Source: Mallotus nudiflorus (taxonomy: Eukaryota; Streptophyta; Magnoliopsida; Malpighiales; Euphorbiaceae). From it: a DNA stretch of 64,000 nucleotides. A model generated the notes under the pieces. It had not been told where the DNA came from, searched no databases, and worked only from the letters and a program-made list of their open reading frames with translations. The DNA is taken from assembly GCA_947683625.1 (NCBI GenBank), contig CANTUR010000145.1:4357501-4421500 (forward strand), given 5' to 3'. The position numbers and the translations under genes are program-made. This document shows positions 47,811 to 59,472 of the stretch, in pieces. Position 1 is the stretch's first letter. Each line of letters opens with the position of its first letter.

Positions 47811-49522
47811 CTACGCAGCCAGATTGCGATTAGGAGAAATGAATTTAACTATACTGAAGGTAGTGTTACCTGAGATGACAAAAAGAGAGCTAGACTCCTC
47901 TATTGCCACCGAATTTGAGGGATGTGAGGAATCTTGGACCAATATTCTCTGGAGAACCTTTCTCTTAGTAAAGGACAGCCATAGATACGCAGGAAAGAGA
48001 GAGGAGGACAGATCTTCTACTGGCCAGCATTGGAGTCGAGGGCAGTTTCCTATAGTCAAGCGTCGAAGAGAGTTGAGGTGTTGAAGCCTAATAGTTTCCA
48101 CACTTGCAAAATTCCAGAGATTGAGCGATGTAACAGTGAAGGGCAGCCGCATTTTTTCTTCTAAGGATTTCACACCATGATACCCGCCAATTTTAAGTTG
48201 GGAGAGAGATGGTAGTTCTTGCAAATTGTAATGCACAAGTCCAGCAACTAGCTTGTCGCACTCCCAAACCTTAAGCCTTTGTAATCTGGAAGGCAGACCA
48301 CCCTTCAGAAATGACTTCAGCTCCTGACAGTGGTAGATGGTTGGGCTTATCAGGGAAGGGAGGATTTATTTCATACATTCTGGCATGTACTCAAGCTTAG
48401 GGCAGTCTCAGATTACCAACTCTGTAAGGTGCATAAACCCCCCTTCAGCACAAAGATTTCAGATTTTGAAGACGTAGAAACTTAAGAAAGGTCAGAGTCG
48501 ATGGCAGCAGCGTCTCTTCTGGAAAGGATTCTAAAAAATTATACCCTGAAATTTTTAATTCAGTCAAATGTGGCAGTCCTCGCAAATCTGATTGCTTGAG
48601 ACCATAAACAACTTTGTCGCTGTTCTGGATGTAAAGTGAGCGAAATTTGGAGGGCAAACCTTCTTGGAGAAATGATTCAAGTTCTGGACTATTGTACATT
48701 TTCAAGAAAATCAAGGGAAGCGAGACAGGACGGAACACATTGTGAGATGGAATGGAGCTTAGGGCAATTTCCGATCTCCAAATATGCAAGGTGTTGAAGA
48801 ACACCGTAACTCAGAGGTGTAAGGTTACGAAGATTTCGAATTAAAACATAGGCAAGAGAAGAGGATATTGGATTTTCCACATCTTCAAAAAACATTGAAA
48901 GAGAGAAGAGTTTATGGCATTCTTGGATATGAAGGAACTGTAAATTGGTAGGCAGAAACCTTGTGGGAAATGACTCCAGTGCTGGACATTGACTGATCTC
49001 CAAATTCAAAAGGCAAGGGAAGAGAGACTGCATACATTCAGGCTATGACTTCAAGTTGTAGCCAGCCCAATAACACAAGCCTCGTCAAACTAGGAGCAAA
49101 AAATCCTTCTTCCGGGAAAATTACCAAATCAGTGCAGTCTTTGATTGTCAATGCATCCAACGATGTGAATTCCCCCACGCCTTGCCTTGTCTTCTAAAGG
49201 GATTTTGATTCCAGCTGCAAAACAGATCCTAAGGGACTTCAGCTCGGGAAACAACTCTAATGATGGGAAGAACCCGACCTGATGCTAATTTCTTTCACAG
49301 CAGAAGCAACATCACCCATCAGGCAGGTTTTGGGTATTCCTGAAGATTGTAGATGTTTAACTTCTAGGTGGTACAACCCGTCAGGCAATTTCGAGAAATA
49401 TACATCACAAACATAGTCATGTAACCTCACTTTACGGATGTTTTGAGCTTTTAGAAGTGGAAGGATGCTTTACTTTGTATCACCAAATATGAAAATCTCT
49501 TGGAACGGAGATATCATACACT
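47811..49522 (-). pseudogene. CNL-type resistance gene, C-terminal LRR portion
   Basis: Minus-strand frames with the irregular leucine-rich repeats of the RPP13-like/R1-type CNL class: 'LPHLTELKISGYNFLESFPE', LKFLRLQNLKSL, 'LLNLEISQCPALESFPTRFL' and LNSLRRLTIGNCPRLQCWP. The repeats fall in three frames (for example 47811-48236, 48445-48804, 48689-49033) separated by frameshifts and stops. It is the third and last piece of the same gene after 58067-59090 and 54630-54976. LRRs of this class determine recognition specificity. The NB-ARC domain is not in the window, so this is a broken remnant. Confidence 0.85.
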
Positions 49523-49527
49523 CATAA

Positions 49528-49964
49528 TGTTGTGAAATTCGGGTTAATTTTTATTAATAATAATAAAAATTACTTTAAAAATTATTACACAGGTGAATAG
49601 AATGTAAATGATTGTACTAAAAATCACTTGATAGAGTTTTACTAAGACAAGTAATTTTAATAGCACAATAATTAACAATAATTATACCTGACAATAGCTA
49701 TTAAATAGATATAAAAGAGAACACCAAAATTTAACGAGGTTCGGCTAATTATGCCTACGTCATCGGACACTACCAAAATAATTTTTTACTAAATGAAAAA
49801 ATATTACAAAAGAAAAAGAAAAAATACAATTACTTAAATATATAAGAGCGACAATTTAGGATGATCAAACTAAAGGGGAAAGGAGTCTATTTATAGTCTT
49901 AGGACTCCTCCCACTCCTTTTAAATTTTCAATGTGGGATTGACAATTTTGCCAAAAAAACAACA
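49528..49964 (-). repeat. 3' LTR of first copia element
   Basis: Pairs with 54187-54624. Next to it is the minus polypurine tract AAGGTAGAGATT (49965-49976). Confidence 0.9.
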
Positions 49965-50029
49965 AATCTCTACCTTAGCAAAATTCCATACAATTCTCTC
50001 TCAAATCCAACTTTCAATAGTATTTGCAA

Positions 50030-50800
50030 ATTTCATCTTTCAATTTGTAACAATATTGATTAAGTCTAAATAATGTTTAAACTTGACCGCAGTTACCATT
50101 TTTGTCATCATATCAGTAGGATTCTCAATAGTCTGAATGTTCTAGATTATGACTTTACCTTCTTCTAGAATCTCTCATACAAAGTGATGTCGAACATCAA
50201 TATGCTTTCTCTTTTCATGATAAATTTGGTTCTTTGCTAAATGAATAGCACTCTGACTGTCACAATGCACTTTGATGCGCTTCTGCTCCATTCCCAGTTC
50301 ACCAAGCAACCCTTGAAGCCAAATTGCCTCCTCTACAGTCTTTGTAACTGCCATATACTTTGCCTCTGTAGTAGATAAAGCAACTGTTGACTGTAAGGTG
50401 GACTTTTAACTGACTGGTGCCTTTACAAAAGTAAACACATAACCAGTAGTTGATCGATGCTTGTCCAAATCACCAGCATAGTCAGAATCACAATATCCAA
50501 CTACACATTGACCATCTTGTCTATCCTGCTAAAATACCAAACCTATGTCTACAGTGTTTAGAATATATAGTAGAATCCATTTCACAGCTTGCCAAAGCTC
50601 ATTTCCAGGATCATGCATGTAACTACTCATAACCCCAACTGCTTGTGAAATATCTAGCCTCGTACATACCATTGCATACATCAAGCTATCAATAACACTT
50701 GCATACGGTCTTTTGACATGTATTCCCGTTCTGCATCAGTCTTAGGCGACATTGCTGCACTAAACTTGAAATGAGGAGCAAGTGGTGTACTAACTAGTTT
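50030..50800 (-). pseudogene. RNase H of first copia element
   Basis: Minus-strand motifs VGYCDSDYAGDLDKHRSTTG near 50490, ALSTTEAKYMAVTKTVEEA near 50370 and VHCDSQSAIHLAKN near 50260 are the copia RNase H signature. Frames are interrupted by stops. Confidence 0.85.
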
Positions 50801-50845
50801 TGACTTTTCATTAATGCCAAAACATTTTAGTACCTTCCTGAAATA

Positions 50846-51890
50846 TTATTTCTGAGACAAACAAAGCCTCCTTAATTTTCTATCTCTGGATATTTTCATA
50901 CCGAGAATCTTCTTTGCTTCACCAAGATCCTTCATCTCAAACTCCTTATTCAATTGAGTCTTCAATTTCTCAATCTTTTTCTGACTCCTGGAAGCTATCA
51001 GCATATCATCAACATAAAGAAGAAGATATATATATATAGGATCCATCTTGTAGCTTGTACAAATACACACAATGATCATATTTGCTTCTCGTGTACTTTT
51101 TCCCTATCATAAACTTGTCAAATTGCTTGTACCACTACCTTGGAGATTGCTTCAATCCATACAATAATTTTTCCAATTTGTAAACTATCTTTTTTCTATT
51201 AGCAACTTTGAATCCATCTGGCTGAGTCATGTAGATTTCCTCATCCAAGTTTCCATGTAAAAATGTAGTTTTTACATCCATTTGAACTAGTTCCAAATCC
51301 AACTGTGCTACCAAAGCCAATAAAATTCTGATGGAGAAATGTTTTACAATTGGAGAAAATACTTCATTATAATCAATTCCCTCTGTCTATGCGTAACCTT
51401 TAGCCATCAATCTTGCTTTGTAGTGAACATTATCCTTGTCAAGAAATTCATCTTTCTTTGCATATACCCATTTGTACCCAATTGCCTTCTTTCCCTTCGG
51501 AAGACTAGTTAGTTTCCATGTCTGATTCTTTTGAAGGGACTGTATTTCTTCATTCATGGCAATCCTACACTTTTCATATTTTAAACTTTGAACTGCTTCA
51601 TTATAAGTGCCAGGAACGTCATCCATTGAAATTAGTGATGCAGAAGAGACCGTATCAACATAGCGAGCAGGTTGTCTAATAGTCCTCTTCCCCTTCCTTA
51701 ATGCAATTGATTCATATTGTTGTGGAGGTTTTTGGGTCTGAACCTCTTCTTCATTTAACTCTTCTTTTACCATAGGAGAGTCATCATCACTTTCTACATT
51801 AGCTGGGACAATTCTGTTGCCATCAAACTCCATCTGTTTAGAAGTACCATTTGTTTGCTCTATTTTTTTTTCTGAAGTCACCTTTCTCAA
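50846..51890 (-). pseudogene. Reverse transcriptase of first copia element
   Basis: Segments 51387-51890 ('MNEEIQSLQKNQTWKLTSLP', 'GYKWVYAKKDEF', ARLMAKGYA), 51135-51320 ('LVQMDVKTTFLHGNLDEEIY', LYGLKQSPR) and 50846-51079 with the catalytic LLYVDDMLIA and 'NKEFEMKDLGEAKKILGM'. The frames are separated by stop codons. The catalytic YVDD box itself is intact. Confidence 0.9.
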
Positions 51891-51985
51891 TATGGTAGAT
51901 TCATCAAAGGTAACATCTATGTTGAAGATTACTTTCTTTGTTTTTGGACACCAAAGATAATAGCCTTTTACACCAGAAGTTATCC

Positions 51986-53240
51986 CTATAAAGATTGCAT
52001 TCTTTGCTCTTGGATCCAGCTTGACTCCTTAACATGGTAATATGTAGTGGAACCAAACACATATAAGGAATCATAATCTGTAGTAGGTTTTTCAAACCAT
52101 TTCTCCAATGGCGTTTTACCACCAATAGCAGTCGATGGTAGACGGTTGATAAAGTGACAAGAATATACTACAGTCTCAACCCAAAATTCTTTGCCCAACC
52201 CAACATTGGACAACATACACCGAACCTTCTCCAGTAATATTTAGTTCATTCGCTCTATTACCCCATTTTTTTATGGTGTATATCTGATGGTGAAGTGTCT
52301 GACAATACCTTCATCTTCACAGACTTTCAAAAATGGATCATTTTTAACTCTCCACCATTGTCTATGCGGAGATGTTTAACTTTTATGCTTTTTTAAGTCT
52401 CCACCATCTTTTTCCATTTAAGGAAAATTCCTAGCACCTCATCCTTTGTCTTCATTGTATACACCCATACTCTTCAGTAAAAATTGTCAACAAAGGAAAT
52501 GTAATAGTATTTTCCTCCTAATGAAGCATTCTTGGAAGGCCCCCATACATATGAATGGACATAATATAGAATTCCCTCAGTATCATGGATAACTGTTCCA
52601 AATTTCACCCTTGTCTTCTTCCCTTTAATGCAATGCTTACAAAACTCCAATTTGCAAGTCCGAGCTCCTTTCAATAATCCTTGATCTATCAGTAATTTTA
52701 AGGATTTTTTTCCAGTATGCCCTAAGTGCATATGCCATAACCTGGTTGCTTTTGACTCCTGATCATCAATAGAAGCAACCGCTGTTGCTGTCCCAATAAT
52801 TGTACTACCCAAAAAGTAATACACATTATTTCTTTTTTGAATCCCTTTCATTATCATAAGTGCACTAGAGATGATTCTCATTATCCCATCTTTCGCCCTT
52901 ACTTCAAAATCTTTTGACTTTAAGTTTCCCATATAAATGGGATTCCTCATCAAATCCATCATATAATGAACACCTGTTAAGGTTCTGATTGATCCATCCT
53001 TATTACTCAAGTGAACTGAACCAATCTCATGTGTGTTAAGAAGGGCATTATTCGCTGTGTAGACAACTCCACCTTTTAGTTCTTTAAAGTCAAAGAACCA
53101 TTCTTGATTGGGAGTCATATGGTGACTATAAACTGAATCTAACAACCATAAACTCGAACAACTAGTTGATGGTGTAGCAGTAATTGAAAGATCTGAATTT
53201 GCATCATTACACTTAGCTATATTTGAATTTGAGACAATAT
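51986..53240 (-). pseudogene. Protease and integrase of first copia element
   Basis: Minus-strand frame 52474-53145 begins with the protease motif LDSVYSHHMT (DSV in place of the usual DSG). The pre-integrase zinc-binding HHCC follows ('WHMHLGHTGKKSLKLLIDQG', CKLEFCKHC). The first catalytic aspartate position reads HSYVWGPS (Tyr where Asp is expected). 51986-52216 carries the late integrase part ('KEFWVETVVYSCHFINRLPS'). This copy's integrase is inactive on these grounds. Confidence 0.88.
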
Positions 53241-53249
53241 TTCCCTTTC

Positions 53250-54095
53250 TAGGTTTGCCTTTGTCCTTTAGCTTGGGACAATCTTGCTTCCAGTGCCCTT
53301 TTTCTTGACAAAAGGCACATTGATCTTTGCTCAGTTTGGACTTTGACTTTGATCTCCCTCTCTTTCCTTTATTTTGGCTCTATGAACGGCCTCTTACAAC
53401 AAGAGCTTCTGCTTCAACACTTGTATTTTCTTGCTTTTCTTTCTTTCGTAATTCATAATTATACAAGGTTGCAGTTACTTCACTTAGAGACACAATAACC
53501 TTCCCATGAAGTACAATAGTTTCAAAATACTCAAATTCATCAGGAAGTGATCCCACTAACATCATAGCTAGATCTTCATCATTAAAAGTCATGTCCATTA
53601 CTAGTTGACTAAAGCTAGGAATGTGATCATTCATCGTTGTACTTAGAATATAATTGAAGTGGAACAATCTCTTTTTCATGTAGAGTTTGTTCTGATTGCT
53701 TTTCTTCAAGAATTTCTCCTCTAAAGCCTTCTATAATTTACTTGCAGAAATTTCTTTAGAAAATGCATACTTCTGCTCTCTAGAAAGACATGATCGATTA
53801 TACCATATGCCAATTTATTGATCACCTTCCATTCTTTCTCCTTAACATCATCTGGTTTCTCTCCTTTAATAGCAATGTCTAGACCCTGCTGAAAGAGGGC
53901 ATCTAGAACCTCACTTTGCCACATTCCAAAATGACCAGTGCCATAAAAAATTTTCATCACAAATCTAGCATTTGTCATAGCATTTCTTGCCAAAATTGAA
54001 GATGAAGAAGTTGTTGACATTGATATGGATACTTTTGTGCCGTCTACGATTTCTGCTACAAATTCTATTAAATAGTTGTTGATGTGGAATACCAA
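53250..54095 (-). pseudogene. gag of first copia element
   Basis: UBN2/copia gag: FYGTGHFGMWQSEVLDALFQ (53721-54095) and 'DEDLAMMLVGSLPDEFEYFE' (53380-53709). A CCHC zinc knuckle is visible at about 53270-53330 (CAFCQEKGHWKQDC). The pieces lie in different frames. Confidence 0.87.
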
Positions 54096-54186
54096 TTAGC
54101 CCAAGAAAATTTTTTTTAATGTGGAAGATCAACTTAAGCTGTAACCACATAGCATACTAAAATAAACCAAGAGCTCTGATACCAAT

Positions 54187-54624
54187 TGTTGTGGAATTCG
54201 GGTTAATTTCCACCAATAATAACAAAAATCACCTTAAGAACTATTACATAGGTGACTAGAGTGTAAACGATTGTACTAAAAATCACTTGATAGAATTTTA
54301 CCAAGACAAGTAATTTTAATAGCATAATAATTAACAACAACTATACCTGACAATAGATATTAAATAAACATAAAAGAGAAACCAAAATTTAACGAGGTTC
54401 GGCCAATTATGTCTACGTCCTCGGACACTACCAAAATAATATTTTACTAAATGAAAAAATATTATAAAAGAGAGAGAGAAAAAATACAATTGCCTAAATA
54501 TATAGGAGCAGCAATTTAGGATGATCAAACTAAAGAGGGAAGGAGTGTATTTATAGCCATAGGACTCCTCCCACTCTTTTTAAATTTTCAATGTGGGATT
54601 GACAATTTTGCCAAAAAAATAACA
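54187..54624 (-). repeat. 5' LTR of first copia element
   Basis: TGTTGTGGAATTCGGG...AACA. It contains the 'acgaggttcggc' landmark shared with the other LTR and, on the minus strand, a TATAAATA (about 54548-54556) as likely promoter. Confidence 0.9.
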
Positions 54625-54629
54625 CATAG

Positions 54630-54976
54630 GTCCCTTCAGTTGCAGAGAAAGATTCAAGATTGGACATCCATTGATGCAAAGTCTCTTGGTCTTTTGAAAT
54701 AATTGTAACGGGAAGAAATCTAGTGATGCAGAGTTTTTGAATTCAATTGCTTCTAAAGCATCCATTTTGATGGTGAAGTTTATAAGAAAATTAACAGAGT
54801 TTCCCACACTGAGATACTGGCTGGAAGATGATTAAACTAACTTCATAAAGTGAAGAGTCATCGACTAATGCCATCTTACATTTTGCTGAAACCTTTGAAA
54901 ACATATGATGAAATTGCAAACAACTCCGCATATGTAGTTTTGTGAGGGAGGGAAGCTCACTTGGCAGGGTTTTCCT
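54630..54976 (-). pseudogene. CNL-type resistance gene, middle LRR piece
   Basis: Host LRR sequence stranded between the two copia elements. The minus strand reads TLPSELPSLTKLHMRSCLQF at its 5' end and ends in 'FQKTKRLCINGCPILNLSLQ'. Removing both insertions places these repeats in line with 58067-59090 upstream and 49522 downstream. Confidence 0.85.
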
Positions 54977-55359
54977 TGTTGAGGAAGGAAATATTTTAAT
55001 TATATATATTATGAAGTAAATACTTGTATACAATTAGGAATAAAATCTTTATTTTATTTAGAATGTTATTCTATTCCTAATTATGATGTGATTAGGATTG
55101 CTATATGTATATATAAGGGTTATAACCTCTCTTATAAATATATCAAAAAATATTTCCCTTGAAATTTCTTTTCTTTTCTTTGAATTTTATTCTTCATGGT
55201 ATCAAAGCATACCTATTGAAATCATTTTTTTGTATTGAATTCTTAAAATCGTATTTTATCTCTTTCTTTGAATTCATTTGAATCTTCAAAATGTAATAAT
55301 GTGTGCTTCGTATTTCGAGACCTATACAAAATAGTGGCCATGCAATACTAGAGTAAAAT

Positions 55360-55960
55360 TTGAGTCTTGTAGTATGATAATGGTGGGGAGTATCTTAACT
55401 CAGCTCTGAATGATTTTTGCCTCAAGCAGGGCATTTGCCACCAAACATCCTATGCCGGCAGTTATTCTAAGTCGTTCGAGCATCATTGTTTGACATGAAT
55501 GTTCCTCAAGAATATTGGGGAGAGGCTGTTCGATCCACTGTATATCTCATAAATCGGACATCATCAAGAGTAGTTGGTTTCAAAACACGTCTTTAGAAAC
55601 TTCAAGAACTTGTCATATCTCCACTTCTTAATAACCTAGAGCCTCGAGTCTTTGGATGCTTGGCATATGTTCATCAGACACTCAGAAAATTAGATCCTCG
55701 AGCTATCTGGTGTATCTTTATTGGCTATGCAGATCTATAAAAGGGATATCGGTATTATGATCCTAATGCAAAGAAGATGTATGTAACTCGGGATGTTCGG
55801 TTCCATGAAAACGCTCCTTTCTTCTCTCATTTTGAGTGCTCTCTTCAAGGGGAGAAAAATCCAAACCTCTTTGAATTTGAAGATAGCATTCCGAATGTTC
55901 CAAATCTGAGTATCTTAAATGTTTTGAGTATCCTAAGTGTTCTGAGCATCTCACTTAGAT
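55360..55960 (+). pseudogene. Integrase remnant of second copia element
   Basis: Begins around the second catalytic aspartate (YDNGGEYL near 55373-55396) and continues with 'VPQEYWGEAVRSTVYLINRT' and KKMYVTRDVRFHENAPFF (55768-55821), the C-terminal part of copia integrase. Frameshifts separate the pieces. Confidence 0.82.
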
Positions 55961-56244
55961 AGACATTTGATGTTGGCATCTTACCTAGACAAACATATGA
56001 TGTTTTGAATGTTCTAAGCATCTCATTTGAATAGATAACTGAAGATAATCCAAGTAATCAAAAACTAGATGCTGAAGAAACTCTAAATGTGCATATTAAG
56101 GTAACCTTGTCCCCTCTAGTAACTCCAAATACCGAGCCTCGTTATCCTTCTAGAATCAATAGAGGGATTTCAAAAAAATAATATGATCCGGACCTTTATA
56201 CTAAAGCTAAATATCCTATCAATAACTTCATATCAACTAATCGT

Positions 56245-57260
56245 TTGTCTAAATCATATGCATTTACTGTAAATCAATTAACTACTGTATCTATTTCGAG
56301 TAATGTGCAAGAGGCCTTAGTTGATCCAAATTGGAAGAAAGCCATGAATGATGAAATGGAGGCATTGCAGAAGAACCGCACATGGGATCTTATTCCTCTC
56401 CGTAAAGGAAAGAAAATGGTACGGTGCAAGTGGATATTCACTGTCAAACTCAAATAAGGTGGAAGCATAAATCGATATAAAGCTCGGTTGCTAGCAAAGG
56501 GATATACTCAGAAGTATGGAATTGACTATGAAGATATATTTACCCCAGTAGCAAAAATGAATACCATATGAGTTCTTATTTCCTTAGCTGTCAAGTTGGA
56601 CTGACCACTATGACAATTTGATGTGAAGAATGCATTTTTGAATGGAACTATAGATGAAGAAGTGTATATGGATCCACCACCTGGAACAAGGTGTACTAAT
56701 CGAGTATGCAAACTAAAAAGGGCATTGTATGGACTTAAACAATCACCTTGAGCATGATTTGAATGACTCTTAACTTTTACGAGAAAGCTCGAATATAAGC
56801 AAAGTGATGCTTATCATACACTATTCATAAACAGAAGTTAGGTAAAGTCTCCGCTCTTATTATGTATGTTGATGATATGGTGGTCACTAGGAATGATCCG
56901 AGTAAGACAACAATCTTGTAAAAATAGTTAGCAACCAAGTTTGAACTTAAGGATTTAGGTAACTTGAAGTATTTTTTAGGAATTGAAGTTGCAAGATCAG
57001 CTCAAGGAATTTCCCTCTGCCAATAAAAGTATGCAATGGACCTACTAATAGAGATGGACATGCTTGATTGTAAGCCAACCAAGATTCCAATTGAAGTTAA
57101 CCATGGAATTTCAGTCATAGGAGATCAAGTCCCAACTGATAAAGATCAGTATCAAAAGGCTGGTGGGAAGGTTGATTTACCTATCTCATACTTAGCCAAA
57201 TATTGCTTATGTAGTAAGTGTTGTAAGTCAATTCATGCATTCTTTGAGTAAAGAACATAT
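56245..57260 (+). pseudogene. Reverse transcriptase of second copia element
   Basis: 'DPNWKKAMNDEMEALQKNRT' (56322-56381), 'GKKMVRCKWIFTVKLK', VYMDPPPG, ALYGLKQSP and MYVDDMVVT (about 56862-56888) mark the copia reverse transcriptase. Stops lie at 56455-56457 and at several later positions. Confidence 0.87.
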
Positions 57261-57299
57261 AGCTACAGTATATCAAGTATTAAGATATCTAACGTCTTC

Positions 57300-57790
57300 T
57301 TTGGATAAAGGTTTATTCTTTGGGAGAAATAAGGATTATGAAATTACTGGCTATACTGATGTTGATTAGGCTAGAGATCGAACTGATAAAAAATCAACAT
57401 CTGGGTACTTTACATTTATAAGAAAGAATTTAGTCACTTGGAGAAGCAAGAAATAAAAAGTCATAGCAAGGTCAAATGCTGAAGTTGAGTTTAGAGGAAT
57501 GGCTTATGGAGAATATGAATTGCTCTGGATAAGGCGAATTGTTCAGCATCTAGGACTAAAACATCCGAAGCCTATATTGTTACATTGTGATAACAAAGTA
57601 GCCATAGTAATTGCAAATAATCTGGTTCAACATGATCGAACTAAGCACGTAGAGGTTGACAGACATTTCATCAAAGATTATCTGAACCAAAGAATAATTG
57701 ATCTTTCAGTTGTTTCTTCTTAGACTCAATTAGCTGACATCCTTACAAAGGCTGTATCCAGAAAATCATTCTACAACCAACTTGACAAGT
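57300..57790 (+). pseudogene. RNase H of second copia element
   Basis: Motifs DKKSTSGYFTFI, ARSNAEVEFRGMAYGEYELLW, 'LLHCDNKVAIVIANN' and 'HVEVDRHFIKDYL'. The usual Asp of 'YTDVDWAR' is followed by a stop (TAG at 57367-57369). It ends at the polypurine tract. Confidence 0.85.
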
Positions 57791-58066
57791 TGTGAATGAT
57801 TGACATACATTCACTAACTTGAGGGGGAGTGTTGAGGAAGGAAATATTTTAATTGTATATATTAAAAAGTAAATATTTGTATACAATTAGAAATACAATT
57901 AGGAATAAAATCTTTATTTCATTTAGGATGTTATTCTATTCCTAATTATGATGTGATTAGGATTCCTATATGTATATATAAGGGTTGTAACCTCTCTTAT
58001 GAATATATCGAAAAATATTTTCCTTAAAATTTCTCTACTTTTCTTTGAATTTTATTCTTCATTCCT

Positions 58067-59090
58067 TAGGTTAGGACATCTTTCAATGTAAAGCCCCTTG
58101 AGGCAGGGGAAAGCTCCAGCTTTATCTTCCCATTCATACTATTGTTCCATGTCCTTAAATCTTAAAATTTGGAGAGATGGAAATGACTTCTCAGGAGGAG
58201 TGTAGCTTCCATGAAATTCAAAATCTATAGTTTTTATTTTGCCAAATTTTTTGATTGAGAGTTCTTTTAAAGATGCTAACTGCCCGAGAGGGGGCAAGCA
58301 TAAGTAGTTTTGACAGCAACTGAGGTTCAAGCATACTAACTTGGAGAAGTAAGGATGGGAGTTGGAAAGATTACCCAACCAATATGGAAATATTGCACAT
58401 TCAAAATCGTCAATGTAAAGACTTTCAAGCTCCTAGTGAGGCTTTAGAAAGTGAAGAACGTAATGTGCCTTATGTTGATTATTGCTTTTGCCACTCTATA
58501 TGAGCCTCAACTTGGTAAGGGGTATATTTTTCAAATTAATAGATAAAGCGTCAAGAACATCGATGACATGCTGTAGATTCTCAATGGTAAGCTCTCCTCC
58601 TAACTAGTTAAGCTCCCTCAACTCTTTAATGTTGAACCTTCTATTTTTTCCTAAAATGAAATTAGTCAAAGTATGGAGCTTTTTCAATTTGTTCATTTTT
58701 ACTGGCATTCTTTGTAAGCTTGTGTTTCTAATATCCAGATAACACAAGTTGATTAGCTTGCACATATTAGTTGGCAGCTCAAAGAGACCCCAACAACATC
58801 ACAAGATCAGAATTTGTAAGTTGTACAAGCTGCACATAGATTCAGGTGACCTTTTAATCTTTGTGTTGTGGAGATTTAAATATCACAAATGATTTAAATT
58901 GCCAATTGATTTTTATGTAATGTGCATCCATTTTCTAAAGACAACACTCTGTAAGCACTTGAACCTCATAAAAAAAACCATGACTTATCCCTTTCACATA
59001 GATAGAAGCATCATTTATATATATAAAGGTGCATAAAAGTTGGCCTCCATTGATGCCCTCAAATTCATTGTAGTCTGTGTTTTGATGTTA
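58067..59090 (-). pseudogene. CNL-type resistance gene, first LRR piece
   Basis: Minus-strand frame 58139-58378 reads 'SKLVCLNLSCCQNYLCLPPL', GQLASLKELSIKKFGKIKTI and FPSLQILRFKDMEQ, the classic 'PPLGQLxSLKxL' repeat of plant CNL proteins. Upstream (58400-58960) further repeats are visible in translation (LPTNMCKLINLCYLDI, LHTLTNFILGKN) with stops and frameshifts. The NB-ARC domain expected further upstream is cut off by the gypsy element at 59097. Confidence 0.87.
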
Positions 59091-59096
59091 AGGGCC

Positions 59097-59472
59097 TGTA
59101 AATAGGATCTCGTCACAAGTTGGTTAACGAGAAGATTTTCTTACTTTCCCTTATTCTCCCTTTCTTCAAGGAAATTATAGTGATTTGTTAAAGAGATCAC
59201 CAACTCTCCTCTACTTCATTTAATTTAGCTAAAAATATACATGATTTCTATTGCGTATCAATTGCGCCTTTAGATAGGAGTTACAAGAAGGTAAAAGTCC
59301 TTATTTAAGGATTCCTACTTAATATAGGAATAATAATACTATTAGTCACTGCTTAGGTAAAAGTCCCTATTTAGGAATTCCTACTAAATATAGAAATAAT
59401 AACACAGGCCACTGCCTTATTAATATAAAATATTATTGCCTAATTAATAAAATAGGAATACTGAATTTAACA
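59097..59472 (-). repeat. Probable 3' LTR of a degenerate gypsy element
   Basis: Between LRR sequence and the gypsy coding region. Minus TGTTAAATTCAG at 59472 is preceded by a purine tract AAAAGGG (59473-59479), and TG at 59097 gives a CA end on the minus strand. The size, 376 bp, is plausible, but the partner LTR is not in the window, so the boundaries are inferred. Confidence 0.55.

Larger units (their letters stand above)
49528..54624 (-). mobile_element. Degenerate Ty1/copia element in the LRR pseudogene (first)
   Basis: LTRs at 49528-49964 (437 bp) and 54187-54624 (438 bp), both starting TGTTGTG and ending AACA. The flanking target duplication is CATAA (49523-49527) and CATAG (54625-54629), one mismatch. 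The primer-binding site TGGTATCAGAGCTC (minus, about 54172-54185) adjoins the right LTR, so the element reads on the minus strand. Domain order gag, protease, integrase, reverse transcriptase, RNase H is that of Ty1/copia. Stops and frameshifts are scattered through all domains. Confidence 0.92.
54977..58061 (+). mobile_element. Degenerate, internally deleted Ty1/copia element in the LRR pseudogene (second)
   Basis: LTRs at 54977-55196 (220 bp) and 57830-58061 (232 bp), TGTTGAGGAAGG...TTCTTCA, flanked by the perfect duplication TTCCT (54972-54976, 58062-58066). Primer-binding site TGGTATCAAAGC at 55197-55208; polypurine tract GAGGGGGAG at 57821-57829. At about 3.1 kb it lacks gag, protease and the N-terminal half of integrase. 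The remaining integrase, reverse transcriptase and RNase H contain stops, so it is a non-autonomous deletion derivative or a decayed copy. Confidence 0.93.
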
